DNA of 64,000 nucleotides from Cognatishimia maritima (GTDB lineage Bacteria; Pseudomonadota; Alphaproteobacteria; Rhodobacterales; Rhodobacteraceae). The stretch lies in assembly GCF_900129685.1 (NCBI RefSeq), contig NZ_FQWM01000003.1, positions 195,745-259,744 of the forward strand, given 5' to 3'. Positions 51,445-59,884 of this stretch are shown here, in pieces (within the stretch, counting starts at the first letter, position 1; the number at the start of each line of letters is the position of its first letter). A program made the position numbers and the translations under genes. The notes under the pieces are model-generated. The model did not search any database and was not told where the DNA came from. It saw only the letters and a list, made by a program, of their open reading frames with translations.

Positions 51445-52182
51445 CTAAATTGTAATGCCGCCGTCAATCGCGACGTTCTGTCCGGTGATCAACGCGCTTT
51501 CGTCTGAAACGAGGTAGGCGCACAGGGCGGCGATCTCTTCCGGCGTGCCAAAGCGACCGGTCGGCTGACGATCCATGAAGAAGTCGCGCGCTTTCTGTTC
51601 ATCGCCAAATGTCTTGGCGAGGTCGGCGATGCGCTGATCCAAACTGGGGGATTGCACTGTACCGGGACTAACTGCGTTGGCACGAATGCCATTGGGCAGG
51701 TAGTCACAGGCAATCGATTTGATCAGCCCGACCAGCCCGGCCTTGGTCGCACCGTAAGCCGCCCGACGTGGAAAGCCACGGTTGGCCCCAATCACCGAGG
51801 CAATGGCGACGATATTGCCGCCATTGTCTTTCATCTTCGGCAAGGCCGCGCGACAGGTGTAAAATGCGCTGTCTAACGTGATCTGCACCGACCGGCGCCA
51901 ATCTTCGTCGCTGCATTCCTCAACCGTGCCCTGATGCACAAAGCCAACACAATGGGCGAGGATATCCACTTTTTCAAAGCCGCTGAAATACGCCTGCACC
52001 GCTTTTGGATCCGTGCAATCAAGCGCAGACACAGGCCCGTCAAAGCCATCCAGAAGGTTCGCGTTCAAATCAGTGGCATGCACTATGGCCCCTTCGGCGC
52101 GCAATCGCTCTGCGACCGCGCGACCGATACCCTGACCGGCCGCAGTGACGACCGCCAGCCGACCCTGCAGCCGCCCGGTCAT
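51445..52182 (-). CDS. Short-chain dehydrogenase/reductase, 2-keto-3-deoxy-fuconate dehydrogenase-like
   Basis: A 245-residue classical SDR: VTAAGQGIGRAVAERL near residue 12, IVAIASVIG with the catalytic serine and RRAAYGATKAGL with YxxxK. The TAAGQGIG start and C-terminal ALITGQNVAIDGGITI resemble the 2-keto-3-deoxy-L-fuconate/rhamnonate dehydrogenases that pair with an FAH-family hydrolase. The ATGA overlap with exactly such a gene (52179) supports a 2,4-diketo-3-deoxy acid route. The substrate is inferred. Confidence 0.83.
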   Translation of the reverse strand: MTGRLQGRLAVVTAAGQGIGRAVAERLRAEGAIVHATDLNANLLDGFDGPVSALDCTDPKAVQAYFSGFEKVDILAHCVGFVHQGTVEECSDEDWRRSVQITLDSAFYTCRAALPKMKDNGGNIVAIASVIGANRGFPRRAAYGATKAGLVGLIKSIACDYLPNGIRANAVSPGTVQSPSLDQRIADLAKTFGDEQKARDFFMDRQPTGRFGTPEEIAALCAYLVSDESALITGQNVAIDGGITI

Positions 52183-53027
52183 AGTTTAACAACAGTCTGG
52201 GCTTGGTCGCCCAGACCCTCGATGCCCAAGGTGACCTTGTCGCCGGGGTTCAACCAGACCTGCGGGTTCATGCCCGCACCCACGCCCGGAGGCGTCCCGG
52301 TGCAGATCAGATCGCCCGGCTGCAATTCTGTGAATTCGCTGAGGTAGCTGACAATTGTCGCCACATCAAAAATCATCGTGTCAGTATTGCCGGTCTGCAT
52401 GCGTTTGCCGTTAACATCCAGCCACATCGACAGCGCCTTGGCGTCACCAACTTCCTCGCCAGAGACAAGGACCGGGCCGGTTGGGCAGAAATTCGGGAAG
52501 CTTTTGCCCTTGGCCCACTGCCCGCCACGCTCCATCTGCCAGGCGCGTTCGCTGACATCGTTGACCAGCACATAGCCCAATACGTGATCCAGCGCGTCTT
52601 CTTTGGAGATGTTCAGGGCCTTCTTGCCAATCACAATCCCCAGTTCCACTTCCCAATCCAGCTTGGTCATCTTTTCGCTGAACAGGATGTCATCATTCGG
52701 ACCGCAGTAGGTCACCGAGGCCTTGTTAAAAAGGATCGGTTCATCCGGCACCGGCAGACCTGCCTCGGCTGCGTGATCAGAATAGTTCAGACCAATGCAG
52801 TAGATATTAAAAGGCTGCGCCGTTGGCGGCGCGATCCGTTTTCCGTCGATGTCTGCAACCGGCAAGCTGGCTGGGTCCACAGACTTCAACTGCGCGATCA
52901 CCTCGGGTGTCAGGGCGCGCGGACCAAAATCCCCCACGATGCTGGAGGCATCGCGTGCAACGCCGTCCGCGTCGAGGATACAGGGGAGTTTAGAGCCGTC
53001 GCGGTCTCCGTAGCGCATCAATTTCAT
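52179..53027 (-). CDS. Fumarylacetoacetate-hydrolase-family enzyme, diketo-deoxy-acid hydrolase-like
   Basis: A 282-residue FAH-fold protein. Metal ligands are the glutamates of KLDWEVELGIVI and the aspartate of LVNDVSER; other signatures are CIGLNYSDHAAE, KSFPNFCPTGP and CTGTPPGVGAG. Such enzymes hydrolyse a C-C bond, for example 2,4-diketo-3-deoxy-L-fuconate to pyruvate and lactate, or act as isomerases/decarboxylases. The neighbouring SDR would make the diketo acid. It overlaps both flanking genes by four bases. Confidence 0.86.
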   Translation of the reverse strand: MKLMRYGDRDGSKLPCILDADGVARDASSIVGDFGPRALTPEVIAQLKSVDPASLPVADIDGKRIAPPTAQPFNIYCIGLNYSDHAAEAGLPVPDEPILFNKASVTYCGPNDDILFSEKMTKLDWEVELGIVIGKKALNISKEDALDHVLGYVLVNDVSERAWQMERGGQWAKGKSFPNFCPTGPVLVSGEEVGDAKALSMWLDVNGKRMQTGNTDTMIFDVATIVSYLSEFTELQPGDLICTGTPPGVGAGMNPQVWLNPGDKVTLGIEGLGDQAQTVVKL

Positions 53028-54340
53028 TCTGACTTGTCCTTATCGTTTGCTTTGCCCCACCAGGTGTTTGCCAAGGATTGGCCAGCCGCAAAACTGCCCT
53101 GCCCCAACGCGTCCTGAATCCGCAGGCACTCATTCCATTTTACCATACGTTCGGACCGTTGGAACGACCCGACTTTCAACTGACGCCCACCCAAGCCGGT
53201 GCTCAGGTGCGAGATCGAGGCATCCTCGGTCTCGCCCGACCGGGCGGAAACGATTGTCCCCCACCCGGCCTTCTGGGCCGCTCTGAACGTATCCACCGCC
53301 TCAGAGATCGTCCCGATCTGATTGACCTTGATCAGCACCGCATTGCAGGCCTGATCCGCAATCGCTTCTTCGACAAGCGCGGCACTTGTCACAAGATAGT
53401 CATCGCCGATGATCTGAACGCGGTCGCCAAAGCGACGGGTGAATTCGATCATCCCGGCCTTGTCATCTTCGCCCAACGGGTCCTCGATCGAGGCGATCGG
53501 ATAGGCATCCAGCCAGCCACCCAGCATGTCGATCATCTGACCGCTGTCCATGTCGCGATCTTCCAGCGCCAGACGGTAGGTGCCGTCCTTGCCAAATTCC
53601 GACGCCGCAATATCCAGCGAAATCACGACGTTTTCGCCCGGCTTCTCGCCCGCTTTTTCAATCGCCTGAACCAATGTTTCCAGGGCTTCTTCGTTGCTTT
53701 TAAAGACAGGCCACCAGCCGCCTTCATCTGCGACGCCTGCCAGGTTGCCGCGCGACGCCATGATGTCGCCAGCTGCGAAATAGACCTCATTGGTGATTTC
53801 CATCACCTCGTCAAATGTTTTGGCGCCAGGCACCATGATCATAAAGTCCTGAATATCCACCCGACGGCCAGCGTGTGCCCCGCCGCCAAAAATCTGAATT
53901 TCAGGCAAAGGCAAAGAAGGGGTGCAGCCGTATTTGTCTGCCACGTGTTTCCACAGCGGCGCGCCTGCATTGGCCGCCGCCGCATGCAGCAGCGCCAGAG
54001 ATGTCGCCACTGTCGCGTTCCCGCCCAGCGTTTCTTTCAACGGCGACGGGTCCAGTTCCAAGATCGCCGTATCCGCGCCCAGTTGGTCATTTACGTCGCG
54101 CCCAACCAAGGCCGAAGCAATCGGCCCATTCACACTGGCCAGCGCCTTGTCGATGCCCTTGCCTTGCAGTCTGTCGCCGCCATCGCGCAGGTCAATGGCT
54201 TCACGTGTGCCCCGAGACGCCCCGGCAGGCGCAATCGCCCGGCCTAAGGTACCATTTTTCAAGATCACATCGACCTCAACAGTTGGATGGCCACGAGAGT
54301 CCCAGACGCGACGCCCAGAGATGGATTTGATTGCAGTCAT
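53024..54340 (-). CDS. Divergent enolase paralogue with altered catalytic residues
   Basis: A 438-residue enolase-family protein, as long as glycolytic enolase. Metal ligands are kept: D243 (SLDIAASEF), E286 (SIEDPLG), D313 (IGDDYLV), and S42 in the mobile loop. Base K338 (LIKVNQIG), H156, E206 and K401 are also present. But SARSGETED has A366 where enolase has the catalytic histidine (SHRSGETED), D165 replaces a conserved glutamate (QEF to QDF), and R43 replaces threonine in the SGAST loop. This argues against ordinary 2-phosphoglycerate dehydration. It overlaps kinase and hydrolase genes by ATGA, so a phosphorylated sugar acid is a likely substrate. Confidence 0.85.
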   Translation of the reverse strand: MTAIKSISGRRVWDSRGHPTVEVDVILKNGTLGRAIAPAGASRGTREAIDLRDGGDRLQGKGIDKALASVNGPIASALVGRDVNDQLGADTAILELDPSPLKETLGGNATVATSLALLHAAAANAGAPLWKHVADKYGCTPSLPLPEIQIFGGGAHAGRRVDIQDFMIMVPGAKTFDEVMEITNEVYFAAGDIMASRGNLAGVADEGGWWPVFKSNEEALETLVQAIEKAGEKPGENVVISLDIAASEFGKDGTYRLALEDRDMDSGQMIDMLGGWLDAYPIASIEDPLGEDDKAGMIEFTRRFGDRVQIIGDDYLVTSAALVEEAIADQACNAVLIKVNQIGTISEAVDTFRAAQKAGWGTIVSARSGETEDASISHLSTGLGGRQLKVGSFQRSERMVKWNECLRIQDALGQGSFAAGQSLANTWWGKANDKDKSE

Positions 54341-55350
54341 GAACGGATTTCCTTCAGCGCAATTGCAATATTGTCAGCGAAATCTGCCACCGTGGTGACA
54401 GGCGATTTGATCAAGGGGATGGCGACGCGACGCACCGTCTCGCGACCGGCCTCATCCAGATATTCCACCGGTGATTTGCCATCGACCCGCGCCAGCATCA
54501 GGGCAGGCAATAACCGGCAAATGCGCGCTTCCAGATCGGCGGGCGCTTCCCATGTGATATGGGTCGCATAAGCCGCCCAGAAGGCTTGCACCTGAGTCAG
54601 CAAACTATCGCTAGAGCCGGGCAAATGAATGGCTTTCAACACCAGATGGTTCAGACAGAATGAAGGATCAAAACTCGCGTCCCCCATTGTCGCGCATTCC
54701 GCATCCAGCACCAAAGGCACGTCATCCCGGAAAAGGATATTTTTGGGGCTGACATCACCATGCACCAGCACCGCGTTGCCGTCATAAAGCATCTCTTCAA
54801 GCGCGCCGAGAATAGCCGCAAGATCAGGGTGGTTCTGGGCCGTGTAGCCAAGATAGGGTTCGATCCGCAGCGCCCGGAAATCATCTCGGTTCTGAAAGGC
54901 GCTGGTGTCAAATCCGTTCGCAGCCGATGCCTTGTGAATCTGGCCAAGCATATCGGCCACGCGCGCCGCCTCGCCTCGGTCTTTGGCCTCTGCCAGCAAG
55001 GCGTCTTTCCAAAGATAGACCCCCTGCCCGTCCAAAAATTCCATCGCAAAACCATGCGCGGTTTCGGACCGGCCATAAAGGCGCACCGAACTGTCCGGCA
55101 AAATATCTGCCGCCACTTTCAACCAAGCGTATTCCGCCGCGTTGCGATGCACCGGTGCTTGCCAGTCCGCCGCCACACGCAGCTTGGGCAAGGCAAATTT
55201 CACGCAGATTTTCTGATCCGGCAGAACCACCATCGCGATGTCAGACGCCACGCCGCCGGTCAGGGGCCGCACCTCGGAAACGTCAGAGGCAGCCCCAAGG
55301 CCCAATTCGACAACAAGGTCACGGCAACGTTGGTCCAACTCGGTCGACAC
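54337..55350 (-). CDS. APH/methylthioribose-kinase-like small-molecule kinase
   Basis: A 337-residue kinase of the aminoglycoside phosphotransferase/MTR kinase superfamily. The N-lobe lysine is K51 in ICVKFALPKL; the catalytic loop is VHGDVSPKNILF (D200, N204); the Mg-binding aspartate is D216 in LVLDAECATMGD. The start is GTG at 55350 with AGAGGAA upstream; the frame stays open further upstream but would cross the LacI operator. First gene of the five-gene operon and overlapped with the enolase-like gene, so its phosphorylated product is probably that enzyme's substrate. Confidence 0.85.
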   Translation of the reverse strand: MSTELDQRCRDLVVELGLGAASDVSEVRPLTGGVASDIAMVVLPDQKICVKFALPKLRVAADWQAPVHRNAAEYAWLKVAADILPDSSVRLYGRSETAHGFAMEFLDGQGVYLWKDALLAEAKDRGEAARVADMLGQIHKASAANGFDTSAFQNRDDFRALRIEPYLGYTAQNHPDLAAILGALEEMLYDGNAVLVHGDVSPKNILFRDDVPLVLDAECATMGDASFDPSFCLNHLVLKAIHLPGSSDSLLTQVQAFWAAYATHITWEAPADLEARICRLLPALMLARVDGKSPVEYLDEAGRETVRRVAIPLIKSPVTTVADFADNIAIALKEIRS

Positions 55351-55366
55351 GATGATTCCTCTTGAT

Positions 55367-55382
55367 TTGTTCACGTGAACAA
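55367..55382. promoter_or_regulatory. LacI-type operator between kinase operon and LacI gene
   Basis: TTGTTCACGTGAACAA is a perfect 16-bp palindrome centred on CG, 17 bp upstream of the kinase GTG and 78 bp upstream of the LacI TTG. The position is ideal for repressing the operon and autoregulating the repressor. Confidence 0.8.
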
Positions 55383-55460
55383 TTAGTCTATCAAGTGAAT
55401 TTCTGTCAAGACAGGAATTGGCAAATTTGCTAGGACGGCGGAAACACCAAGGGGCTTTGT

Positions 55461-56450
55461 TTGACAAAACGCGTCACGATCAAATCCATCGCGCAGGATC
55501 TGGGGATTTCCCACATGACGGTCTCTCGCGCGCTGTCAGATCACCCCAATGTCCACAAAGACAAACGCGAGGCGATCAAGGCGCGGGCACGTGAGTTGGG
55601 CTATGTGCCCAATGCCGCCGCCAAAGCCATGCGCGGGGACGGCACCAAGATCGTCGGGCTGCTTTTGCCCAATATCACCAACGAATTTTATGCCCGCTTC
55701 GCCAACGCCATGGCGCTCGCCTGTGAAGCAAACTCATTACATCTGATCATCCACCTGACCAATGACGACAGCGCATTGGAACGTCAGGCTTTGGAGCGGC
55801 TGCGCGAAGTGCAGGCCATGGCGGTCTTGATGGTACCGACGCCTGCCACATCCCCGCATGAACAACCATCCGCGTCAGGACTGAACGTCATCCAACTGGT
55901 GCGCCAGCGCGCCATCGACGGCACCAGCGGCACTGTTCTGATTGATGATCACAAGGCAATCCACGACGCGGTGGTGCACCTCGCACAGCAAGGCCATCGC
56001 GCGATTGGCTTTATTGGGGCCAACAACAATCTGTCCTCGGGCAAACAACGTCTCGCCGCTTTCCGCGCCGGGTTGACCACGACCGGGCTGAGCGAAGACG
56101 CAGCACTTGTGCACACCGGCAGCCCGTCTTTTGAGATGGGACGCAGCTGCTTTGGCAAGCTGCTAAAGGGTAAATCGGCAACCGCACTGGTCTGCGGCGG
56201 CGTGGAAATTTCCAACGGCGCGCTGAGCGCCCTGATGGAACATGGCCCCGGTTCTGCAAAGCAACTGGCCTTCATTGGCTACGGGGACCCATCTTACTAC
56301 CGCTGGCTCGCCGGCGGCATCTCAACCATTCGCCTGCCCATCGATGCTTTGGCCCAAGAAGCCATGGCCCTGCTGCAACCGAATGGGGATGCGGCGAAAG
56401 GGTCAGGCCTCCGCAAACTCAACGCCGAACTGGTTTTGCGTGGGCCGTAA
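55461..56450 (+). CDS. LacI-family regulator of the kinase/enolase-like operon
   Basis: A 329-residue LacI protein: helix-turn-helix TIKSIAQDLGISHMTVSRAL at residues 6-25, hinge GYVPNAAAKAMRGDGT, then a periplasmic-binding-protein-like sensor. The reading helix SHMTVSR differs from the inositol LacI (SRSAVSR), as do their palindromes. The start is a rare TTG at 55461 with AAGGGG upstream; no ATG or GTG fits ahead of the DNA-binding helix. It is divergent from the operon across the 55367 palindrome. Its ligand is the presumed sugar or sugar acid of that pathway. Confidence 0.88.
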   Translation: MTKRVTIKSIAQDLGISHMTVSRALSDHPNVHKDKREAIKARARELGYVPNAAAKAMRGDGTKIVGLLLPNITNEFYARFANAMALACEANSLHLIIHLTNDDSALERQALERLREVQAMAVLMVPTPATSPHEQPSASGLNVIQLVRQRAIDGTSGTVLIDDHKAIHDAVVHLAQQGHRAIGFIGANNNLSSGKQRLAAFRAGLTTTGLSEDAALVHTGSPSFEMGRSCFGKLLKGKSATALVCGGVEISNGALSALMEHGPGSAKQLAFIGYGDPSYYRWLAGGISTIRLPIDALAQEAMALLQPNGDAAKGSGLRKLNAELVLRGP

Positions 56451-56480
56451 GAGGACATGCCCTTAAGACAGGAGCGCATA

Positions 56481-56648
56481 ATGTATTCTGACGAAGAAAA
56501 AGAGGCGTTGCGGACCCTGCTGATTGCACGCGCAGAGGACGAAACACTTTCACCCGCCGAATTTGATCTGCGGTTGAAACGCATGTTTGAGAGGAAAAAG
56601 ATCGCGCTAGGGATCGTACCGAACGAACAGAGGCCCGAAAACGAATAG
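56481..56648 (+). CDS. Small hypothetical protein, 55 residues
   Basis: A short acidic/basic helical protein (MYSDEEKEALRTLLIARAED then TLSPAEFDLRLKRMFERKKI). AGGAG lies nine bases before the ATG at 56481, 30 bases after the LacI stop, so it is probably co-transcribed with the regulator. No signal peptide or membrane segment is seen. I do not recognise the family. The amphipathic helices might mediate a protein interaction, but this is a guess. Confidence 0.5.
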   Translation: MYSDEEKEALRTLLIARAEDETLSPAEFDLRLKRMFERKKIALGIVPNEQRPENE

Positions 56649-56679
56649 CACCGCCGCGCCAAACATAAGTTTGGGCGAC

Positions 56680-56806
56680 AATGCGATAGCGGCGTCAGGA
56701 CCAGCAGTTAAGGTGCGTCGAATCTGCTTTGGGCCACGGCCTCGCCAAGTTCTTCCAGCTTAACGAGGGGTCGCCCCGGTCCTAACTTTGGTGCCTCTAT
56801 CGCATT
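56680..56806. repeat. Long-range inverted repeat in the intergenic gap
   Basis: AATGCGATAG at 56680-56689 is the perfect complement of CTATCGCATT at 56797-56806. GGGC just outside the left arm also matches GCCC outside the right arm, with a three-base offset. The arms are 107 bases apart in a 210-base gap between convergent genes. A smaller CCGGG/CCCGG hairpin follows at 56828-56843, before the SDR stop. This could be a folded 3' end or the relic of a small repeat element. Confidence 0.5.
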
Positions 56807-56858
56807 GCCCCTCCCCAAAATGCCTGCCCGGGACCCAGCCCGGAGAGGCGGTGGATTC

Positions 56859-57629
56859 TTAACGGCCCATCCAGCCGCCATCGACGACCAGAATTTCGCC
56901 GTTCACATAGTTTGCTGCGTCTGATGCAAGGAAAACCACAGGACCTGCGAAATCTTCGGGCGTGCCCCAGCGACCCTGCGGGATACGCTCTAGGATGGCT
57001 TTGGAGCGCACGGGATCATCCTGAAGCGCTTGCGTGTTGTCCGTGGCGATGTACCCCGGCGCAACCGCGTTCACATTGATGCCTTTGCCAGCCCATTCGT
57101 TTGCCAAAGCTTTGGTCAACTGACCAACGCCGCCTTTGGACGCCGCGTAACCCGGCACAGTGATGCCGCCCTGGAACGTCAGCAGAGATGCCGTGAAAAT
57201 GATCTTGCCCTTGCCGCGCTCGATCATGCCGCGACCAATTTCACGCGACAGGATGAATTGCGAGGACAGGTTCACATTGATGACCTCATCCCACAGCGCA
57301 TCCTCGTGTTCCGCTGCCGGTGCACGTTTGATGGTGCCAGCATTGTTGATCAGGATATCAGGTTTGACGCCGTCCGCTTCCAACTGTGCAGCAAAGCCAA
57401 GCACCGCATCCCGAGAGCTGAAATCGCATTGATAGGCTTTGAAATTGCGCCCGATCTCGCGGACGGATTTTTCCACCGCACTGCCTTCCAGTTCCAAGGA
57501 TGCACTGACGCCCACGATATCGGCGCCAGCTTCCGCCAGTGCTTCGGCCATCCCGCGCCCAATGCCGCGTTTGCAGCCAGTGACGAGCGCGGTTTTTCCG
57601 CTCAGATCAAACCGGGAAAGAATGCTCAT
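56859..57629 (-). CDS. SDR, KduD/gluconate 5-dehydrogenase-like
   Basis: A 256-residue classical SDR with VTGCKRGIGRGMAEAL near residue 15, the catalytic serine in IIFTASLL (TAS), and GYAASKGGV as the YxxxK motif. The C-terminus ANYVNGEILVVDGGWMGR is typical of KduD and 2-deoxy-D-gluconate 3-dehydrogenases. It probably interconverts a keto sugar acid and its hydroxy form with NAD(H). Last gene of a four-gene minus-strand set; it overlaps the zinc dehydrogenase gene as ATGA. Confidence 0.86.
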   Translation of the reverse strand: MSILSRFDLSGKTALVTGCKRGIGRGMAEALAEAGADIVGVSASLELEGSAVEKSVREIGRNFKAYQCDFSSRDAVLGFAAQLEADGVKPDILINNAGTIKRAPAAEHEDALWDEVINVNLSSQFILSREIGRGMIERGKGKIIFTASLLTFQGGITVPGYAASKGGVGQLTKALANEWAGKGINVNAVAPGYIATDNTQALQDDPVRSKAILERIPQGRWGTPEDFAGPVVFLASDAANYVNGEILVVDGGWMGR

Positions 57630-58666
57630 GACAGGTCCCCCACTTTGATCAAGCTTTTCATCGCGTCGGGGCTGGAATCCAGCGATTCAAACGCGGATTG
57701 AATGTCGGCCAGAGGGCTGACGTCGGTGATGACCGTGTCCGCATCCACACCGCCGCTTGCAATGACGTTGATCGCTTTCTCGTAATCTTCCGGCTCATAG
57801 ACCCGTGCACCAATCAGCTGCAACTCGCGCCAGAAGAACTGGAACATATCGACCGCTGGCTTTTTGGCATGAATGGCAACCATGACAATCCGGCCACGGG
57901 TTGCAGCAACCGCTGTCATCGCATCCACACCCGGCTGCGTGCCAGACACCTCAAAGACCACATCCGCGCCTTTGCCACCGGTCTTTTCGGTGATGGTCGC
58001 AACCAGATCGGCTTTGATCGGGTTCACTGTCTCAAAGCCAAGCTTCTCGGCAATCGCCAGACGCTTTTCATTGACTTCAGAGATCGTGACTTTGCCGCCC
58101 GCATCCCGCGCCACCATGGCAACCAAAAGGCCAATCGGCCCACCGCCGATCACAACAACGTCTTCGCCTTCTTTCAGGCCGGACATACGCACGTCATGGC
58201 AGGCGACGGCCACAGGCTCGATCAGCGCCGCGTGATCCAGACGCAGATCATCCGGCAGCACGTGCAGCGTATGGGCTGGGACGGTCCAGAATTCCTGCAT
58301 GGCGCCATGGGTATCCAGACCAAGGAACTTCAGCTTGTGGCAGATATGTGGATGGCCAGCGTTACACGCCGGGCAATCGCCGCAGGGGTCCAACGGGCGC
58401 ACAACAACTTTCTGTCCCGCCGTAAAGCCCGTCACACCGTCACCAACGCTGTCGATCACGCCGGACATCTCGTGGCCAATCACACGGTTGTCGCCCACCC
58501 GCGCATCCATGTTGCCATGGAATACATGCATATCCGTGCCGCAAATCCCGCAGTAGGCCACGCGGATCGTCGCCTCCCCTGCGCCCGGCACCGCGCGTTG
58601 CGTCTCTTCTACGGCAAAGGTCTTATTGCCGCGATAAAAGGCCGCTGTCATCGTTTCAGCGTTCAT
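57626..58666 (-). CDS. Zinc-dependent dehydrogenase (MDR family), sugar-acid/polyol type
   Basis: A 346-residue MDR. Catalytic zinc ligands are in [10 protein letters not shown] and VIGHEMSG, structural zinc in [15 protein letters not shown], and the coenzyme loop is [13 protein letters not shown]. Nearest known families are L-gulonate/galactonate 5-dehydrogenases, L-idonate and sorbitol dehydrogenases. It overlaps both the dehydratase and SDR genes by four bases. A role in oxidising a sugar acid before dehydration is likely. It is related to, but clearly different from, the MDR at 30612. Confidence 0.87.
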   Translation of the reverse strand: MNAETMTAAFYRGNKTFAVEETQRAVPGAGEATIRVAYCGICGTDMHVFHGNMDARVGDNRVIGHEMSGVIDSVGDGVTGFTAGQKVVVRPLDPCGDCPACNAGHPHICHKLKFLGLDTHGAMQEFWTVPAHTLHVLPDDLRLDHAALIEPVAVACHDVRMSGLKEGEDVVVIGGGPIGLLVAMVARDAGGKVTISEVNEKRLAIAEKLGFETVNPIKADLVATITEKTGGKGADVVFEVSGTQPGVDAMTAVAATRGRIVMVAIHAKKPAVDMFQFFWRELQLIGARVYEPEDYEKAINVIASGGVDADTVITDVSPLADIQSAFESLDSSPDAMKSLIKVGDLS

Positions 58667-59763
58667 GAGTGCATTTCCTTATGTGCGTCTTCTAGTTTGC
58701 CCCAGTCAAAGGTCACACCGACCCCCGGCTCCATCGGAGCCAGTGCCATGTGGTTTTCAATCTGAAGCGGTTGCAAAGTGTATTCATCAATTGGGAAAGA
58801 ATGAACTTCGATCCATCCCCGGTTTTCCTGCGCCGACACAAGGCTGACGTGCAGCTCTTGCATGCCGTGTGAACAGACGGTCACGCCGTATTTCCGGCTC
58901 AACTCGGCAGCCTGCAGCCAACCCGTGATGCCGCCGCAATTGGACGCATCAGGCTGCACGAACCCAAGGTTCGCCTGCTCAAACGCATATTCGAATTCAT
59001 GGATTGTATGCAGGTTTTCCCCCATCGCCAGCGGGATGGTAGACTGTTCGGCAATTTCACCGAACCCTTTGTAGTCATCCGGGATGGTCGGTTCTTCGAA
59101 CCAGACAAGATCAAAGGGTTCAAAGGCTTTGACCGCCTTGATCGCTTCATCCACGGACATGGAATAATTCGCATCGACCATGAACTTGATGTCCGGGCCG
59201 ATCAACTCGCGCACGGCCTTGATGCGTTCGACATCTTCTTCCAGCGTCGGCTGGCCGATCTTGATTTTCACCGCTTTAAACCCGCGATCCAGATAACCTT
59301 GGATTGACGCCAAAAGCTTTGGCAGTGGGAAATTCAAATCGATGCCACCCGCATAGGCCGGACATTCGCGGGAGGTCCCACCAATGTATTGCCACAACGG
59401 CTGGCCCGCCGCCTTACAGCGCAGGTCCCAAAGCGCAATGTCGACCGCAGAAATCGCAAACGAAGCAATCCCGCCGCGTGCAACGTAATGCAGGTGCCAC
59501 TGCATGGCGTCATAGATGTCTTCAACCTTGCTTGCGTCCTGCCCAACCAGCCAATCGGCCAAGTCATGTTCAATCATCGCCGCGATCGACCGGCCACCTT
59601 TGCCCCCGGTATAGGTGTAACCAGTGCCTTCCGCGCCATTGTCCAATTGCACGGTGGCGGTCACCAGTTCGAAATGGGTGTGATCCCCGTGTTTCGCGTC
59701 CGAAAGCACTTCGGCCAACGGGACATCAAATACCCGAACCGTGACCTTGACGATCTTTGCCAT
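58663..59763 (-). CDS. Mandelate-racemase-group dehydratase/racemase (enolase superfamily)
   Basis: A 366-residue enolase-superfamily enzyme. KIKIG supplies the KxK base, metal ligands are in [16 protein letters not shown] and MGENL, and [12 protein letters not shown] carries the opposing histidine. The pattern is that of the mandelate racemase subgroup, which includes tartrate, fuconate and talarate/galactarate dehydratases. It would form a 2-keto-3-deoxy acid for the KDG kinase encoded on the other strand. Substrate not determined. The 121-base gap to the ALDH gene contains a short ATGCGG/CCGCAT hairpin. Confidence 0.86.
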   Translation of the reverse strand: MAKIVKVTVRVFDVPLAEVLSDAKHGDHTHFELVTATVQLDNGAEGTGYTYTGGKGGRSIAAMIEHDLADWLVGQDASKVEDIYDAMQWHLHYVARGGIASFAISAVDIALWDLRCKAAGQPLWQYIGGTSRECPAYAGGIDLNFPLPKLLASIQGYLDRGFKAVKIKIGQPTLEEDVERIKAVRELIGPDIKFMVDANYSMSVDEAIKAVKAFEPFDLVWFEEPTIPDDYKGFGEIAEQSTIPLAMGENLHTIHEFEYAFEQANLGFVQPDASNCGGITGWLQAAELSRKYGVTVCSHGMQELHVSLVSAQENRGWIEVHSFPIDEYTLQPLQIENHMALAPMEPGVGVTFDWGKLEDAHKEMHS

Positions 59764-59884
59764 CTCTTTTGTTCCTTTCCCGGTGGCGACACCTGATCCC
59801 CGGCGCTGCCATCATTGTTGGTCGTCTTTTCCGTTCCCGATGCGGTTGATCCGCATACCCGCAGACGGGTCTGGCCGTTCCGGC

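Noticed and set aside
53078..54247. Plus-strand open frame of about 389 codons
   Set aside because: Antisense to the enolase-like gene; no ribosome site and no recognisable domain.
53024..54340. Housekeeping glycolytic enolase
   Set aside because: Catalytic histidine and QEF glutamate are replaced, and the gene is locked into a regulated catabolic operon.
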